Shown piece by piece: positions 17,388 through 27,326 of a stretch of DNA of 64,000 nt (the first letter of the stretch is position 1; each line of letters begins with the position of its first letter). The notes under the pieces are model-generated. The model was not told the origin of the DNA, ran no database searches, and saw nothing but the letters and a program-made list of their open reading frames with translations. The stretch is from Dyadobacter sp. CY356 (GTDB lineage Bacteria; Bacteroidota; Bacteroidia; Cytophagales; Spirosomataceae): assembly GCF_021440195.1 (NCBI RefSeq), contig NZ_JAJTSZ010000001.1:682001-746000 (forward strand). Reading direction: 5' to 3'. Made by a program: the position numbers and the translations under genes.

Positions 17388-20300
17388 ATGGAAATGATAT
17401 CATCACAGACTGACTGGCAGTCAATACACACAACGCTGCAACATTTGAATTTGATCGGGGTAACTTTTACGCCGGATTTTATTATCCGGGCGATTAGTCC
17501 CTATGCTATACAAAAAACCGGCTGGCTTGAATCGGACTTAATCGGGGAAAGTATTTTTGATAAACTGGTACCGAAGGACGAAGAGGATGAGATCAGCCAG
17601 ATGCTTGAAGAGGGTATTCAGGGAAAACGAAAACTCGAACAACGCGAAGTCCCGTTTCTGGCGCAGAAGGGAACGCTGCGTACTTTTTCGATCAACTCTG
17701 TATTGATCCAGCATGAGGATGATAAAGTTTTGTATATCACTTTGGTTGGTGATGATATTACCAGAAAGCGGCGGATGGAATCTTCCATCACAAAATCCAA
17801 TGCGCAGCTTCAGGATCTGGTGGACAATACCAGTGATTTAATTCAGCTGGTGGCCATTGACGGTAAATTCATATTTGTTAATAAAGCATGGCGGGAAGTT
17901 TTGGGTTACCGGCTCGATGAAACGGCTTCCATGCGTATGCAGGATATTCTTCATCCGCAATACAAAGACGCGGCCATTGCGCAGCTGGATCTGATCCGTG
18001 AGGGAAAAGCCAATGCCAATTTTGAAACGGTTTTTTTGAGCAAGGAAGGAAAAAAGGTTTTTGTCGGAGGGAGTGTCAATTGTCGGTATGATAACGGAAA
18101 ACCAACTGCTTTCCGCTGTATTTTAAACGATTATACCGAAAAGATAAGAGCAGAAAAAGCGCAAAGCCTTTATTATAGTATTGCCAACTGGACAGTAAAC
18201 ACCCAGAATCTGGACGATTTTTATCATACCATACATCAGGAACTTGGAAAGATCATTGACGTTCAGAATTTCTTCATCGCGCTTTATGATCAAAGCAAAA
18301 GTTATCTGTACTTTCCCTATTATGTTGATCAGTATTTCAAAGGAAATGTACGTTTTACAAGACGTAGACTTGGAAATGGCGTTACAGAATATGCAATCGC
18401 ATCAAATAAACCGCTTTTTCTATCTGATACAGATATTGAAAATCTGGCGAAAACAAATAGTCTTCACCTGTATGGTGTTACGCCAAAATTGCTTTTATGC
18501 GTACCGCTTCGTATCGGCGACAGAGTTACCGGCATTATCGGTGTCAAATCCTATGATGACCAGAATATGTTTGATGCCCGTGATCTGGAATTGCTGGAAT
18601 TTATTTCAGGTCAGGTTGCGCTGGCGATTGCACGTAAGCAAAGTGAAGAGGAATTAAGCAAATACGCAGCTCGTTTAAATGCGATTTTTGACAGCAGTTC
18701 ACATTTGATCTGGTCTGTTAATAAGAGTTTACAGCTCACATCTTTCAACCTTAATTATGCAAATCTCATTGAAGGCCAGGTTGGTGTAAGGCCGTCGCTG
18801 AGTATCAATGCAGAAAAATTCGGCTGGCGGATAGTTGGTCAGAAAAACAGAAGAGCGCTTGAAACCAAATACCGTCAGGCACTTCGGGGAGAACCTCAGT
18901 ATTTTGAATTTAAAATTGATCGCACCAATGGCGGCGAAATGTGGCTGGAATTTTATCTGAATCCGATCCAGTATTCAAACGGCGTTATTGAAGAAGTTTC
19001 AGGTATAGCACGTGATATTACCAGACGAAAAGAGGCGGAATTGTCCCTTCGTCATAGTGAAGAATTGTTCCGTGGAATTTTTGAAAACTTGCAGGATATT
19101 TATTGCCGTATCGACCGCCAGGGACGTATTTCGATGATCAGCCAGTCTGTTTTCAAAAGAATGGGTTACACGCCAGACGAGGTGATCGGGCATGAAATCA
19201 CTGAATTCTTTAAAGATCGGAAGAAAATCCACTCGGCTTTGATCAGGCTTCGGAAAACAAAAAGTCTGCGAAATTTTGAGATCAGTATCAACCGGAAAGA
19301 CGGTACAGAACGCCAGTTTATGGTGAATATGCTGATGTTTACGAATGATAAAGGTAAGGCGATTGAAGTGGCAGTTCTGGCCAGAGATATTACAGAATTG
19401 AAACGCAATGAGCTTGAATTATTAAAGGCAAAGGAACACGCAGAGCATTCGTTAAAAGTAAAAGAAGGCTTCCTGGCTAACATGAGCCATGAAATCCGGA
19501 CACCGATGAATGGTGTCATTGGTATGATCGATTTGCTTGGCGAATCCCACCTTAATCCTGAACAGCGGGATTATGTGATGACAATCAAACGTTCGTCCGA
19601 AACGCTGCTGGATATTTTGAATGATATTCTCGATTTGTCAAAAATCGAAGCAGGCAAAATGGTATTGCATGAAACGCCGATTGCCTTGGAAGAACTGATG
19701 GTGAAACTGGTTTCACTATTCGGGCAAACGGCAAAAAATAAAGGAGATGAATTGACCTATCATATCGCAGCAGATCTGCCTCAATTCATCATTGCAGACC
19801 AGACCAGACTTTTGCAAATTCTGTCGAATCTTACTTCCAATGCCATTAAATTCACCGAAAAAGGAGAGGTTAAAATTTTGCTTTCTTTGGTGAAAAATGA
19901 AGGTAAAATTTATAAAATTAAAGTTGAAGTTCAGGATTCGGGAATTGGTATCAGCGCGATTGACAAGCAGATTTTGTTTACCTCTTTCACACAATTAGAC
20001 AATTCTTCCCGGAAATCTTTTGGCGGAACCGGTCTTGGATTAGCCATTTCCAAACAGCTTTGCGAGTTGATGAATGGAGAAATCGGGGTAGAATCTACGG
20101 TAGGTGAGGGCAGCACTTTCTGGTTTACTTTTGAAACAAAAAGTACCTCCATCGCGCAGGTAAGCTCAGGCGCGCAAATGGAGGAAGTACCAATTGAAAA
20201 TGTTTTTTCAGAATTTCATCCTGTGATTTTGTTGGTTGATGATAACGCCGTGAACCGTAAAGTAGCGAATGAAATTTTGAAAAAATCTGGTTGTATGGTC

Positions 20301-21002
20301 GATCTGGCGGAAAGTGGTTTTCAGGCGATTGAAAAGGTTGAAAGTAAACTGACGCTTTCCGGTGAAAATTATGACATCATTTTCATGGACATCCAAATGC
20401 CGGATATGGACGGTGTTGAAACTACCCAGGAATTGAAAAAACGTTTTCCAAAACTGACTGCCCCGATCGTTGCCATGACGGCCTATTCGATGAAAGAAGA
20501 CCGCGACCGGTTTATGAGTCAGGGAATGGATGATTATATTGCCAAACCAATTCGTGCGCAACATTTGATATGGAAAGTAAAGGAATTGCTGGGTAATGTG
20601 GAGGGCCGGAAACTGGAATCAAAACAAAAAGCAATAGCGCAGGAAGTTTCTTTGCCGATTTTGGATAAGGAAATTATAGATCAGTTAAAGGCAATTGGAG
20701 GGGCGGATCTGGTTTTTTCTGTTTTTGAAGATTTTGTGATGGAATCTGATGAGCTGGTTGAAGGCGCGGTAACGGCTTTTGCAACTGACGATATTCCAAC
20801 GGTAAAAAGTAATTTGCATACATTAAAAGGAAGTGCCGGAACGGTTGGCGTTTCCCAGGTTGCAGAAATAGCGAAAGATGCTGAATGGCGGTTGAAATCT
20901 GACGATACCAGTACGCTGGCAGAAGCGTTACCGCAATTGCAAAAAGCCTATCGCAGATTTTTGGATAGCTATGAAGCTTTACTAAAAGACTGGCTGAAAT
21001 AA
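17388..21002 (+). CDS. Hybrid sensor histidine kinase (PAS/GAF, HisKA, HATPase, REC, HPt)
   Basis: A 1204-residue multi-domain kinase with no obvious transmembrane segments, so probably cytoplasmic. In order: PAS (about 10-130), PAS (135-255), GAF (263-410), PAS (420-545), PAS (555-680), HisKA with the phospho-accepting H701 in NMSHEIRTPMNGVIG, and HATPase with N box near 806-820, DSGIGI near 848 and GGTGLGLA near 878. Then come REC with phospho-acceptor D1001 in FMDIQMPDMDG, and a C-terminal HPt with H1144 in LHTLKGSAGTVG. The chain therefore holds a complete His-Asp-His phosphorelay. No response regulator is adjacent, so the final output partner is unknown. It is divergent from rsmA, with 81 bp between them. 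Confidence 0.92.
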   Translation: MEMISSQTDWQSIHTTLQHLNLIGVTFTPDFIIRAISPYAIQKTGWLESDLIGESIFDKLVPKDEEDEISQMLEEGIQGKRKLEQREVPFLAQKGTLRTFSINSVLIQHEDDKVLYITLVGDDITRKRRMESSITKSNAQLQDLVDNTSDLIQLVAIDGKFIFVNKAWREVLGYRLDETASMRMQDILHPQYKDAAIAQLDLIREGKANANFETVFLSKEGKKVFVGGSVNCRYDNGKPTAFRCILNDYTEKIRAEKAQSLYYSIANWTVNTQNLDDFYHTIHQELGKIIDVQNFFIALYDQSKSYLYFPYYVDQYFKGNVRFTRRRLGNGVTEYAIASNKPLFLSDTDIENLAKTNSLHLYGVTPKLLLCVPLRIGDRVTGIIGVKSYDDQNMFDARDLELLEFISGQVALAIARKQSEEELSKYAARLNAIFDSSSHLIWSVNKSLQLTSFNLNYANLIEGQVGVRPSLSINAEKFGWRIVGQKNRRALETKYRQALRGEPQYFEFKIDRTNGGEMWLEFYLNPIQYSNGVIEEVSGIARDITRRKEAELSLRHSEELFRGIFENLQDIYCRIDRQGRISMISQSVFKRMGYTPDEVIGHEITEFFKDRKKIHSALIRLRKTKSLRNFEISINRKDGTERQFMVNMLMFTNDKGKAIEVAVLARDITELKRNELELLKAKEHAEHSLKVKEGFLANMSHEIRTPMNGVIGMIDLLGESHLNPEQRDYVMTIKRSSETLLDILNDILDLSKIEAGKMVLHETPIALEELMVKLVSLFGQTAKNKGDELTYHIAADLPQFIIADQTRLLQILSNLTSNAIKFTEKGEVKILLSLVKNEGKIYKIKVEVQDSGIGISAIDKQILFTSFTQLDNSSRKSFGGTGLGLAISKQLCELMNGEIGVESTVGEGSTFWFTFETKSTSIAQVSSGAQMEEVPIENVFSEFHPVILLVDDNAVNRKVANEILKKSGCMVDLAESGFQAIEKVESKLTLSGENYDIIFMDIQMPDMDGVETTQELKKRFPKLTAPIVAMTAYSMKEDRDRFMSQGMDDYIAKPIRAQHLIWKVKELLGNVEGRKLESKQKAIAQEVSLPILDKEIIDQLKAIGGADLVFSVFEDFVMESDELVEGAVTAFATDDIPTVKSNLHTLKGSAGTVGVSQVAEIAKDAEWRLKSDDTSTLAEALPQLQKAYRRFLDSYEALLKDWLK

Positions 21003-21092
21003 AATTTAAAGCATTTTGTATACATTCCTGGTTCTGAGTTGAAAGTACAGGCTCGCTGTTACTTTACTTCCGGATTTCAGGAATGTTTATTT

Positions 21093-21614
21093 TTATATCA
21101 GGTATTTTTCACGCACAAGATTGCAGTGATGAATGGTATGACCAACCGTCATCCATCCTAGACTTCTGGCCGTGTAATTATCTGACTGATTCGGGAATTT
21201 GAAGTCCAGCATCTCATTTGTCATATGACTAAAAAGCGTAATGCTGGCATTACGTACGCTCACAAGTTCGTCACAAATATCCTTTAAAGTCCTGCCGGCG
21301 GCATTAAAATCATTACTATATGACTGGCCCCTCGGAACTTCAAGAAATACATCTGACTGTCGGGAATATGAAAACGCCTTATATGCGTAGTAGCGTTCAT
21401 CGTCGGCAAGATGTATAAAAACCTGCCGGATTGTCCATTTATCTTCGGCATAACTGAATTCCTCTGCTTCGTATGGTATCGAGTTGATCAGTGTCATGAG
21501 CTCTTTTTTATTTTCCTCCAAAGCATCAATTAAATCATCTCCGTTTACCAGATTAATAAAGTAGGGATACCAGGGAGGCATATCTGCTAAATTTGGACGG
21601 TGAATTTTGATCAT
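21093..21614 (-). CDS. DinB/YfiT-family putative metal-dependent protein
   Basis: A 173-residue four-helix DinB-fold protein. Putative metal ligands are the histidine in VFIHLADDERYY (about residue 69) and those in VGHTIHHCNLVREKY near the C-terminus, the usual three-histidine pattern. WTIRQVFIHLADDE is the DinB_2 signature region. Members include thiol transferases (for example bacillithiol S-transferases) and proteins of unknown role; nothing here selects among them. It stands alone between a histidine kinase and an outer-membrane protein gene. Confidence 0.8.
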   Translation of the reverse strand: MIKIHRPNLADMPPWYPYFINLVNGDDLIDALEENKKELMTLINSIPYEAEEFSYAEDKWTIRQVFIHLADDERYYAYKAFSYSRQSDVFLEVPRGQSYSNDFNAAGRTLKDICDELVSVRNASITLFSHMTNEMLDFKFPNQSDNYTARSLGWMTVGHTIHHCNLVREKYLI

Positions 21615-21875
21615 TTGGAATAAACAGATTTACTGGTGAGAGGTGTTATGGTTTGGATCTCGCTTAGTATGAAATTATAAAAAAATGATTCAAATATCGT
21701 ATTTGATAATAATTTAATTCACTTGATGTAAAGTTGCCATATTATTCCGTCGATAAAATCGACCCGATCATCGGTTGATTTCACCATTTAGTAGATTGCT
21801 TCTGGTTTGTCGTGCCGGGCGTTAAACTATTTAACTTTATGCAGCTCTAACCTTCCGAAACCTTTACTAGAAATC

Positions 21876-24764
21876 ATGAAAACATTATTTTCGTCCGTAT
21901 TACTGATACTATGTATGGCATTGCCAGGCTTTGTTCAGGCACAAACTGCTCAAATTACTGGTACTGTACTTGATAGTACGAGCCGCTCTCCGGTTGTTGG
22001 AGCCTATGTGGCAGTTACCCGAAATACGCCGGATGCCAAACCGGAATACGTGACAACGGATGTGAATGGAAAATTTCTGATATCCGGACTTAATAAAGAA
22101 TCCTATCGTGTGAAGATATCTTATCTGAGTTATAAAGATTCTGAAAAAATCGTAAAAATTACGGATGATGTTCAAAATACCGGAACATTTTTACTCTCAG
22201 AAGCCGTATCGAATTTGAAAGAAGTAAAAGTTGTTGGTCAGGTTGCGGCTTCCGAACAGAAAGGAGATACCACGCAATTTAACGCCGCCGCTTACAAAAC
22301 AAATCCGGATGCAACTACGGAAGATTTAATTCAAAAAATGCCGGGCATTACGGTCACAAACGGAACAGTTACTGCCTATGGCGAAACGGTTAATAAAGTA
22401 TTGGTTGATGGAAAACCATTTTTTGGAGACGATGCCGCACTTACACTAAAATCATTACCAGCAGAAATTGTTGATAAAATTGAAGTTTTTGATAAACTGA
22501 GCGATCAGTCTGCATTTACAGGTTTTGATGATGGCACCGGCCAGAAAACAATCAATATCGTTACCAAAGCAAACCGCAGAGTTGGGCAGTTTGGAAAAGT
22601 TTATGCTGGTTATGGTACAGATGATCGCTATCAGGCTGGTGGAAATATGAGTTTTTTCAACAAAAACCAACGGATCTCTGTCATTGGTCTTACCAACAAT
22701 ATTAACGTGCAAAACTTTTCTAACCAGGATCTGCTTGGAGTTTCCGGAAGTAGTGGAGGAGGCGGTGGCGGAAGAGGAGGAGCCGGAGGTGCAGGCGGTG
22801 CTTCCAGTAACTTTCTGGTGGGAAACCAGAGTGGCTTAACGGGTACAAATTCTTTCGGATTAAATTACGCCAACAAATTTGGTAATAAGGTAGATGTTAC
22901 TGGCAGCTATTTCTTTAACAGAACGAGCAATAATAATTTCCAGAATACAAATCAGGACTATTACGGTAAACAGCTTTACAAAGAATCAAACAGTTCGGGT
23001 TCGACAAACATCAACCACCGTTTAAATTTCAGAGTGGAGTATACAATTGACAAGAAGAATATGTTGATTCTTACGCCGAGATTAAGTTTTCAAAACAATC
23101 AATCCGGTACCGTAAAAGATGGATTTACTTCATTGAGTAATGGCTCGGCGGTCAATAGTACAGCGACAGACCAATCAAATAAAAATCACGGATATAATTT
23201 CACGAATGACCTTTTGTTCCGCCATTCTTTTGATAAAAAAGGTAGAACGCTTTCGTTTAATTTCAATACACAAATTAACGACAAGAGCGGGAATGGTCAG
23301 TTATATTCTAAAAACCAGTACTTTACCAATCTGGAAATGCCTGGTGATACGATTGATCAGAAGAATTATACGTCATCAAATGCAGTTAGTTTGGGTGGAA
23401 ACTTTGTTTATACAGAACCGATCAGCAGCACCGGACAGTTACAGTTCAATTATGGTTTGACAGTAAGTAACAGCAATTCGGATAAGGAAACTTACAATAA
23501 CGTTTTGCCGGACGGAAGTTCTTACACACAGCTTGATTCTCTTTTATCAAACAGTTTCGATAACCGGTATACGACAAACCGTGCAGGAATTGGATACCGT
23601 TACAGAAAAAATAACTGGTCAGGAAATGTTGGGATTGACTTTCAGAACACCGGATTGTATAGTCAGCAATTGTCGCCGATCAATGAAAAGGTTGATCATA
23701 CTTTCACCAATTTTCTGCCAAATTTAATGCTTACCTACCGGTCAAAATCCGGAACGCAATTCCGTACATTTTTTCGGAGCTCAACCAATCAGCCATCGAT
23801 TTCTCAGCTGCAAAATGTAGTGGATAATAGTAATCCGCTTTCATTAACGGCGGGTAATCCAAATCTGAAACAGGAATATCGCAACACTTTGAATATGCGT
23901 TATTCGATTGCCGGAGCAAACCGTCCTTACAATTTGAATGCGATGATTTTTGTAACACAGACTAATAATGCCATTGTTAATTCCACTTTCATTGCACAGC
24001 AACCTACTACTTTGCCAAGCGGAATTGTTTTGGAACAAGGAGCAAAACTTACCGCGCCAATAAATATGGATGGAAGCTGGAATGCAAGGACTTTGATTGC
24101 TTATGGAAAACCGATTTCAAAAATAAAATTAAACGTTAACCTGACTTCGGGCTTTAATTACGTGCGGGCTCCGGGTATGATCAACAATGTTTCCAATTTC
24201 TCAAATACCTATGCATACAGTCAGGGATTAGTTTTGAGCAGCAATATCAGTGAGAAACTGGATTTTACAGCTTCTTATTCAGGTAATTACAATGTGGTTC
24301 GTAACTCGATCCAGCCGACGTTGAATAATAACTATTTTACATCTAGTATTACAGGCCGGGTCAACTGGATTTTTGGAAAAGGATTTCTTTTACAAAGCGA
24401 TATTAACAACCAGTCATACCGCGGTTTAGGTGCGGGTTATAACCAGAACTTTACTCTATGGAATGCCAGTTTTGGTAAAAAATTCCTGAAAAATAATGCA
24501 GGAGAGTTGAAATTGACGGTTTTTGATATATTGAAACAAAACAACAGTATTGCCCGTAACGTAACGGAAACATACGTACAAGATGTTACAAGCCGGGTTT
24601 TGACACAATATGCGATGCTGACTTTCACTTATACATTAAGAAATTTTGGTAAAGCGCCAGTCAATAATAATTCAGAAAGACGTCGTGAGTTTGACGGAAT
24701 GGGTGGCGGATTTCCAGGAGGCGGTGGCGGAAGACCAGGCGCTGGCGGACCAGGAAGTTTTTGA
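21876..24764 (+). CDS. TonB-dependent receptor-like outer-membrane barrel protein
   Basis: 962 residues. A signal peptide (about 1-23, ending GFVQAQ) is followed by a carboxypeptidase-regulatory-like domain (about 25-110, ITGTVLDSTSRSPVVGAYV). A plug-like domain (about 130-240) has DLIQKMPGITVTNGTVTAYG and VNKVLVDGKPFFGDD, and a large beta barrel follows. This is the layout of the Bacteroidota 'outer membrane beta-barrel family' related to SusC/TonB receptors. There is no SusD partner, so the cargo is unknown. Two glycine-rich runs stand out: about residues 294-314 in the barrel and the extreme C-terminus (GGGFPGGGGGRPGAGG). The ATG at 21876 is preferred over a TTG 69 bp earlier because it places the signal peptide at the N-terminus. 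Confidence 0.85.
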   Translation: MKTLFSSVLLILCMALPGFVQAQTAQITGTVLDSTSRSPVVGAYVAVTRNTPDAKPEYVTTDVNGKFLISGLNKESYRVKISYLSYKDSEKIVKITDDVQNTGTFLLSEAVSNLKEVKVVGQVAASEQKGDTTQFNAAAYKTNPDATTEDLIQKMPGITVTNGTVTAYGETVNKVLVDGKPFFGDDAALTLKSLPAEIVDKIEVFDKLSDQSAFTGFDDGTGQKTINIVTKANRRVGQFGKVYAGYGTDDRYQAGGNMSFFNKNQRISVIGLTNNINVQNFSNQDLLGVSGSSGGGGGGRGGAGGAGGASSNFLVGNQSGLTGTNSFGLNYANKFGNKVDVTGSYFFNRTSNNNFQNTNQDYYGKQLYKESNSSGSTNINHRLNFRVEYTIDKKNMLILTPRLSFQNNQSGTVKDGFTSLSNGSAVNSTATDQSNKNHGYNFTNDLLFRHSFDKKGRTLSFNFNTQINDKSGNGQLYSKNQYFTNLEMPGDTIDQKNYTSSNAVSLGGNFVYTEPISSTGQLQFNYGLTVSNSNSDKETYNNVLPDGSSYTQLDSLLSNSFDNRYTTNRAGIGYRYRKNNWSGNVGIDFQNTGLYSQQLSPINEKVDHTFTNFLPNLMLTYRSKSGTQFRTFFRSSTNQPSISQLQNVVDNSNPLSLTAGNPNLKQEYRNTLNMRYSIAGANRPYNLNAMIFVTQTNNAIVNSTFIAQQPTTLPSGIVLEQGAKLTAPINMDGSWNARTLIAYGKPISKIKLNVNLTSGFNYVRAPGMINNVSNFSNTYAYSQGLVLSSNISEKLDFTASYSGNYNVVRNSIQPTLNNNYFTSSITGRVNWIFGKGFLLQSDINNQSYRGLGAGYNQNFTLWNASFGKKFLKNNAGELKLTVFDILKQNNSIARNVTETYVQDVTSRVLTQYAMLTFTYTLRNFGKAPVNNNSERRREFDGMGGGFPGGGGGRPGAGGPGSF

Positions 24765-24794
24765 TAAGCCAGGTATTTGCAACCCAACATACAG

Positions 24795-24860
24795 ACAATC
24801 TGAGGCGTTTGTAATATGATGAACATAACTTGTCATCGTATTACAAACGCCTCAGATTGT
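24795..24860. repeat. Large intergenic hairpin, 26-27 bp stem
   Basis: Left arm 24795-24820 begins ACAATCTGAGGCGTTTG and the right arm 24834-24860 is its reverse complement. The first 22 bp are perfect, then one T/G position (a wobble pair in RNA) and at least four more pairs, around a loop of roughly 12 bases. It lies between two convergent genes, so it may act as a terminator in both directions, but neither side has the T-run expected of an intrinsic terminator. Confidence 0.8.
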
Positions 24861-24948
24861 TTATAACTGCGTAAAACACTTACATCAAATGATTACTTTC
24901 AGGCCTAAGCCACTTGCGCTGAATCTTTTTTGACAATTTATATATGTT

Positions 24949-25581
24949 TTAATACAAGCGTACCTTTTTATAAAGATCAATAATATTACTGACTTTCATT
25001 TTTTCAAAGATCCTGGTTTTATACGTACTCACGGTCGTAAGTTTCAGGTTAAGTTCGAGCGCAATTTCTTTAATCCACTTGCCTTCCAGCAATAAGTCAA
25101 GCACTTCCATTTCACGTGGAGATAGGGTAGCAGGTTCAGTGGATGTCCGCCCGGCTGTCTTGTTGAAGAAGCTTTCTGCGACTTGCTGCTGCACCCGCTC
25201 AGTCATATATGTTTTACCGCTTAAAACTTGTTTAATGGCAAAGTCAACCTGATCCATGGGAGAATTCTTTGATAAAAAACCATTTGCTCCGGCACTTAGA
25301 AAGCTAAATGCATGTTTGTCTTCATCGTGACCTGTATAGACAAGTATCTTAACTTCGGGCTGTAAAGCTTTGAGCCTGCCAACCATGGCATAGGATTCTC
25401 CACCGGGAATTTCCATATCCAGAATAATGAGCTCTGTAAGAAAACCCGAATTAATGATATCAATCCCCTGTAAAAAAGTACTTGCCAATTTAATATTCGA
25501 ATCTGGAAAATGGTCTTCTACAATAGTTGCCAATGAATAGGCTACTATTTCATGATCTTCAATGATTAAGACTGCTGGCAT
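24949..25581 (-). CDS. LuxR/NarL-family response regulator
   Basis: 210 residues: a receiver domain (about 1-120) with acidic pocket E8/D9 and phospho-acceptor D55 in IILDMEIPGG, then a LuxR-type helix-turn-helix (about 145-205) with LSPREMEVLDLLLEGKWIKEIA. It should be a cytoplasmic DNA-binding regulator controlled by phosphorylation. No histidine kinase is adjacent. Its start faces the upstream region of the tail-fibre-like gene across a 486-bp divergent gap, so control of that gene or of its own promoter is possible but unproven. Confidence 0.92.
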   Translation of the reverse strand: MPAVLIIEDHEIVAYSLATIVEDHFPDSNIKLASTFLQGIDIINSGFLTELIILDMEIPGGESYAMVGRLKALQPEVKILVYTGHDEDKHAFSFLSAGANGFLSKNSPMDQVDFAIKQVLSGKTYMTERVQQQVAESFFNKTAGRTSTEPATLSPREMEVLDLLLEGKWIKEIALELNLKLTTVSTYKTRIFEKMKVSNIIDLYKKVRLY

Positions 25582-26067
25582 AGGAGAACTAAGACGGTCA
25601 TATAATTATGCGGCAAGATAAGGCTATTGGCTTCATTTTCATAGTAAGAGATTGGAGAAATGGAGGTTTATCTTGTAGTAATACTTTTATGAAAAACTGA
25701 GATATTGTTAGTAACATTCCTAGTGATAGGATGAATAAGGACTACACGTTCGGTAAAACAAATGCCGTAGTTTTGTCATATTCCGATGTTATATGAAATG
25801 TCTATTCAACCTATATTATGACATAACTTTACTTCTCATTTACTACCACAGTTAATTTAAAGCATTATTTTCAAACGATGTTTTAATCCAAACGTATAAT
25901 CTCAGGGTTATCAATAATCCTTTGCAGCATATGCTTCTTTATGATCAGCGAGGTTGATATAGAAAATGATCCGATACCAGTTTATGATCATGATACGGTT
26001 ACCCTCTCATTTCTTCACACTATTAATTTATTCATTTTAGTTCTCTCTATTTATTAATTTATCCCAA
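25582..26067. other. 486-bp divergent intergenic region
   Basis: Lies between the LuxR-type regulator (minus strand) and the tail-fibre-like gene (plus strand), so it must hold both promoters. It is AT-rich. One TAGTTTTG box (25768-25775) fits the -7 consensus on the plus strand but lacks a clear -33 partner. I see no RNA gene, terminator or open frame worth calling. Confidence 0.5.
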
Positions 26068-27252
26068 ATGAAAGCAAAACAACTACTATCAAAAACGCTT
26101 TGTTCAACGGCGTTTGCAGGCTTATTGTTTGCATCATCTACCGTTTTGGCTCAGGTAAAAATCGGGAGCAGCCCGACGGTTATTGCAAACAATGCAAACC
26201 TGAATGTGCAGTCTACAAATGGAAACAGAACTGTTGTATTAAAAGATAACGGTTTTTTTGGTATTGGCACTGTAACGCCTACAAACCTATTGACCCTTGG
26301 ACCTGGTGTTGGTGCAAATGCTACTGCTGTTGCCGGTAAAAAGCTGGCCGTGTTCCAGACACCTGCCGGAGATGACTTTTATGGATTGGGTATTAATCCG
26401 GGTGTTTTGCAATTTCATGCTGCATCCCTGGCCGATGAAGCTCCGGCTATGGTGCTGACGGGAGCTGGCAAGCTGGGTGTAGGTACCACTGCACCTATTT
26501 CCAGATTTCACGTAAATGAGACCAATGATCCTGTTTTCGGTTCGACAATTGCTGCGTTTGGGCGCCCTGATAACAAATTGTTCTTTTTAGAAATTTCTGC
26601 AACGCTTGGAGCCTATAATGGCCTGGTAAAGCAGGGTGATGCGCATCTTATTTTCTCTCCTGACGGCGATCCGTATACCAATATGGCAGATGCAGGCCTT
26701 GTCATTGCACCTTGGGCGGCGGGCGGAACATCCGGTCTGAAAATTATGGAAAGCGGTTTTGTTGGCGTTATGACATCCTCTCCGACAGCGGCTTTATCTG
26801 TGAATGGAGATGCGAATAAGCCTGGCGGAGGAAGCTGGTCAGTTTTTTCTGATATACGATCAAAAGAAAATGTACATAATTACAACAAGGGTTTAAATGA
26901 ATTAATGAAGATCCGTCCTGTTACTTTTAATTATAAAAAAGAAATGAACTGGGGCACAAAAGATTATGTAGGTATCATTGCTCAGGAAGTGCAGGCAGTT
27001 TTGCCAGGAATGGTGAAAGAAATTAAAGTGGGAGAAATCAAAGACTTTAAAGAAGTTGATCCTAATGAGTTTACTTATCTTCTTATTAATTCGGTAAAAG
27101 AATTAAAGGCTCAGGTTGATGCGCTGAAATCGGAAAATATCGCCCTTAAAGCACAGACGGCAAAACTTGATGTTCTTGAATCAAAATTAGCTGTTATTGA
27201 AGCTAAACTAGGGGCGGCTGATTTGAAAACTCCTGCTCTTTTAGGAAAGTAG
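26068..27252 (+). CDS. Exported tail-fibre-like protein with C-terminal S74 chaperone domain
   Basis: 394 residues. A signal peptide covers about 1-28 (ending TVLAQ). The middle consists of Gly/Ala/Thr-rich segments with repeated GKLGVGTTAP / GFFGIGTVTP-like motifs, typical of trimeric fibre shafts. The C-terminus has SDIRSKENV (about 261-269), matching the SDxRxKxN motif of the peptidase S74 intramolecular chaperone seen in phage tail spikes, then YVGIIAQEVQAVLPGMV and a coiled coil (VKELKAQVDALKSENIALKAQ, residues about 343-385). A signal peptide and lack of phage neighbours suggest a cell-surface fibre, not a prophage remnant. The next gene is another surface protein 74 bp downstream. Confidence 0.8.
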   Translation: MKAKQLLSKTLCSTAFAGLLFASSTVLAQVKIGSSPTVIANNANLNVQSTNGNRTVVLKDNGFFGIGTVTPTNLLTLGPGVGANATAVAGKKLAVFQTPAGDDFYGLGINPGVLQFHAASLADEAPAMVLTGAGKLGVGTTAPISRFHVNETNDPVFGSTIAAFGRPDNKLFFLEISATLGAYNGLVKQGDAHLIFSPDGDPYTNMADAGLVIAPWAAGGTSGLKIMESGFVGVMTSSPTAALSVNGDANKPGGGSWSVFSDIRSKENVHNYNKGLNELMKIRPVTFNYKKEMNWGTKDYVGIIAQEVQAVLPGMVKEIKVGEIKDFKEVDPNEFTYLLINSVKELKAQVDALKSENIALKAQTAKLDVLESKLAVIEAKLGAADLKTPALLGK

Positions 27253-27326
27253 TAAAATTATCTGCTATTCATTTCGATTGAAACGAAAAATAGTCAGGTA
27301 TTTTCTTACTTAAACTCACAACGGTT

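Noticed and set aside
26068..27252. Prophage remnant suggested by the tail-fibre-like S74 domain
   Set aside because: The protein has a signal peptide and its neighbours are a regulator and a T9SS surface protein. No capsid, portal, terminase or integrase gene is present.
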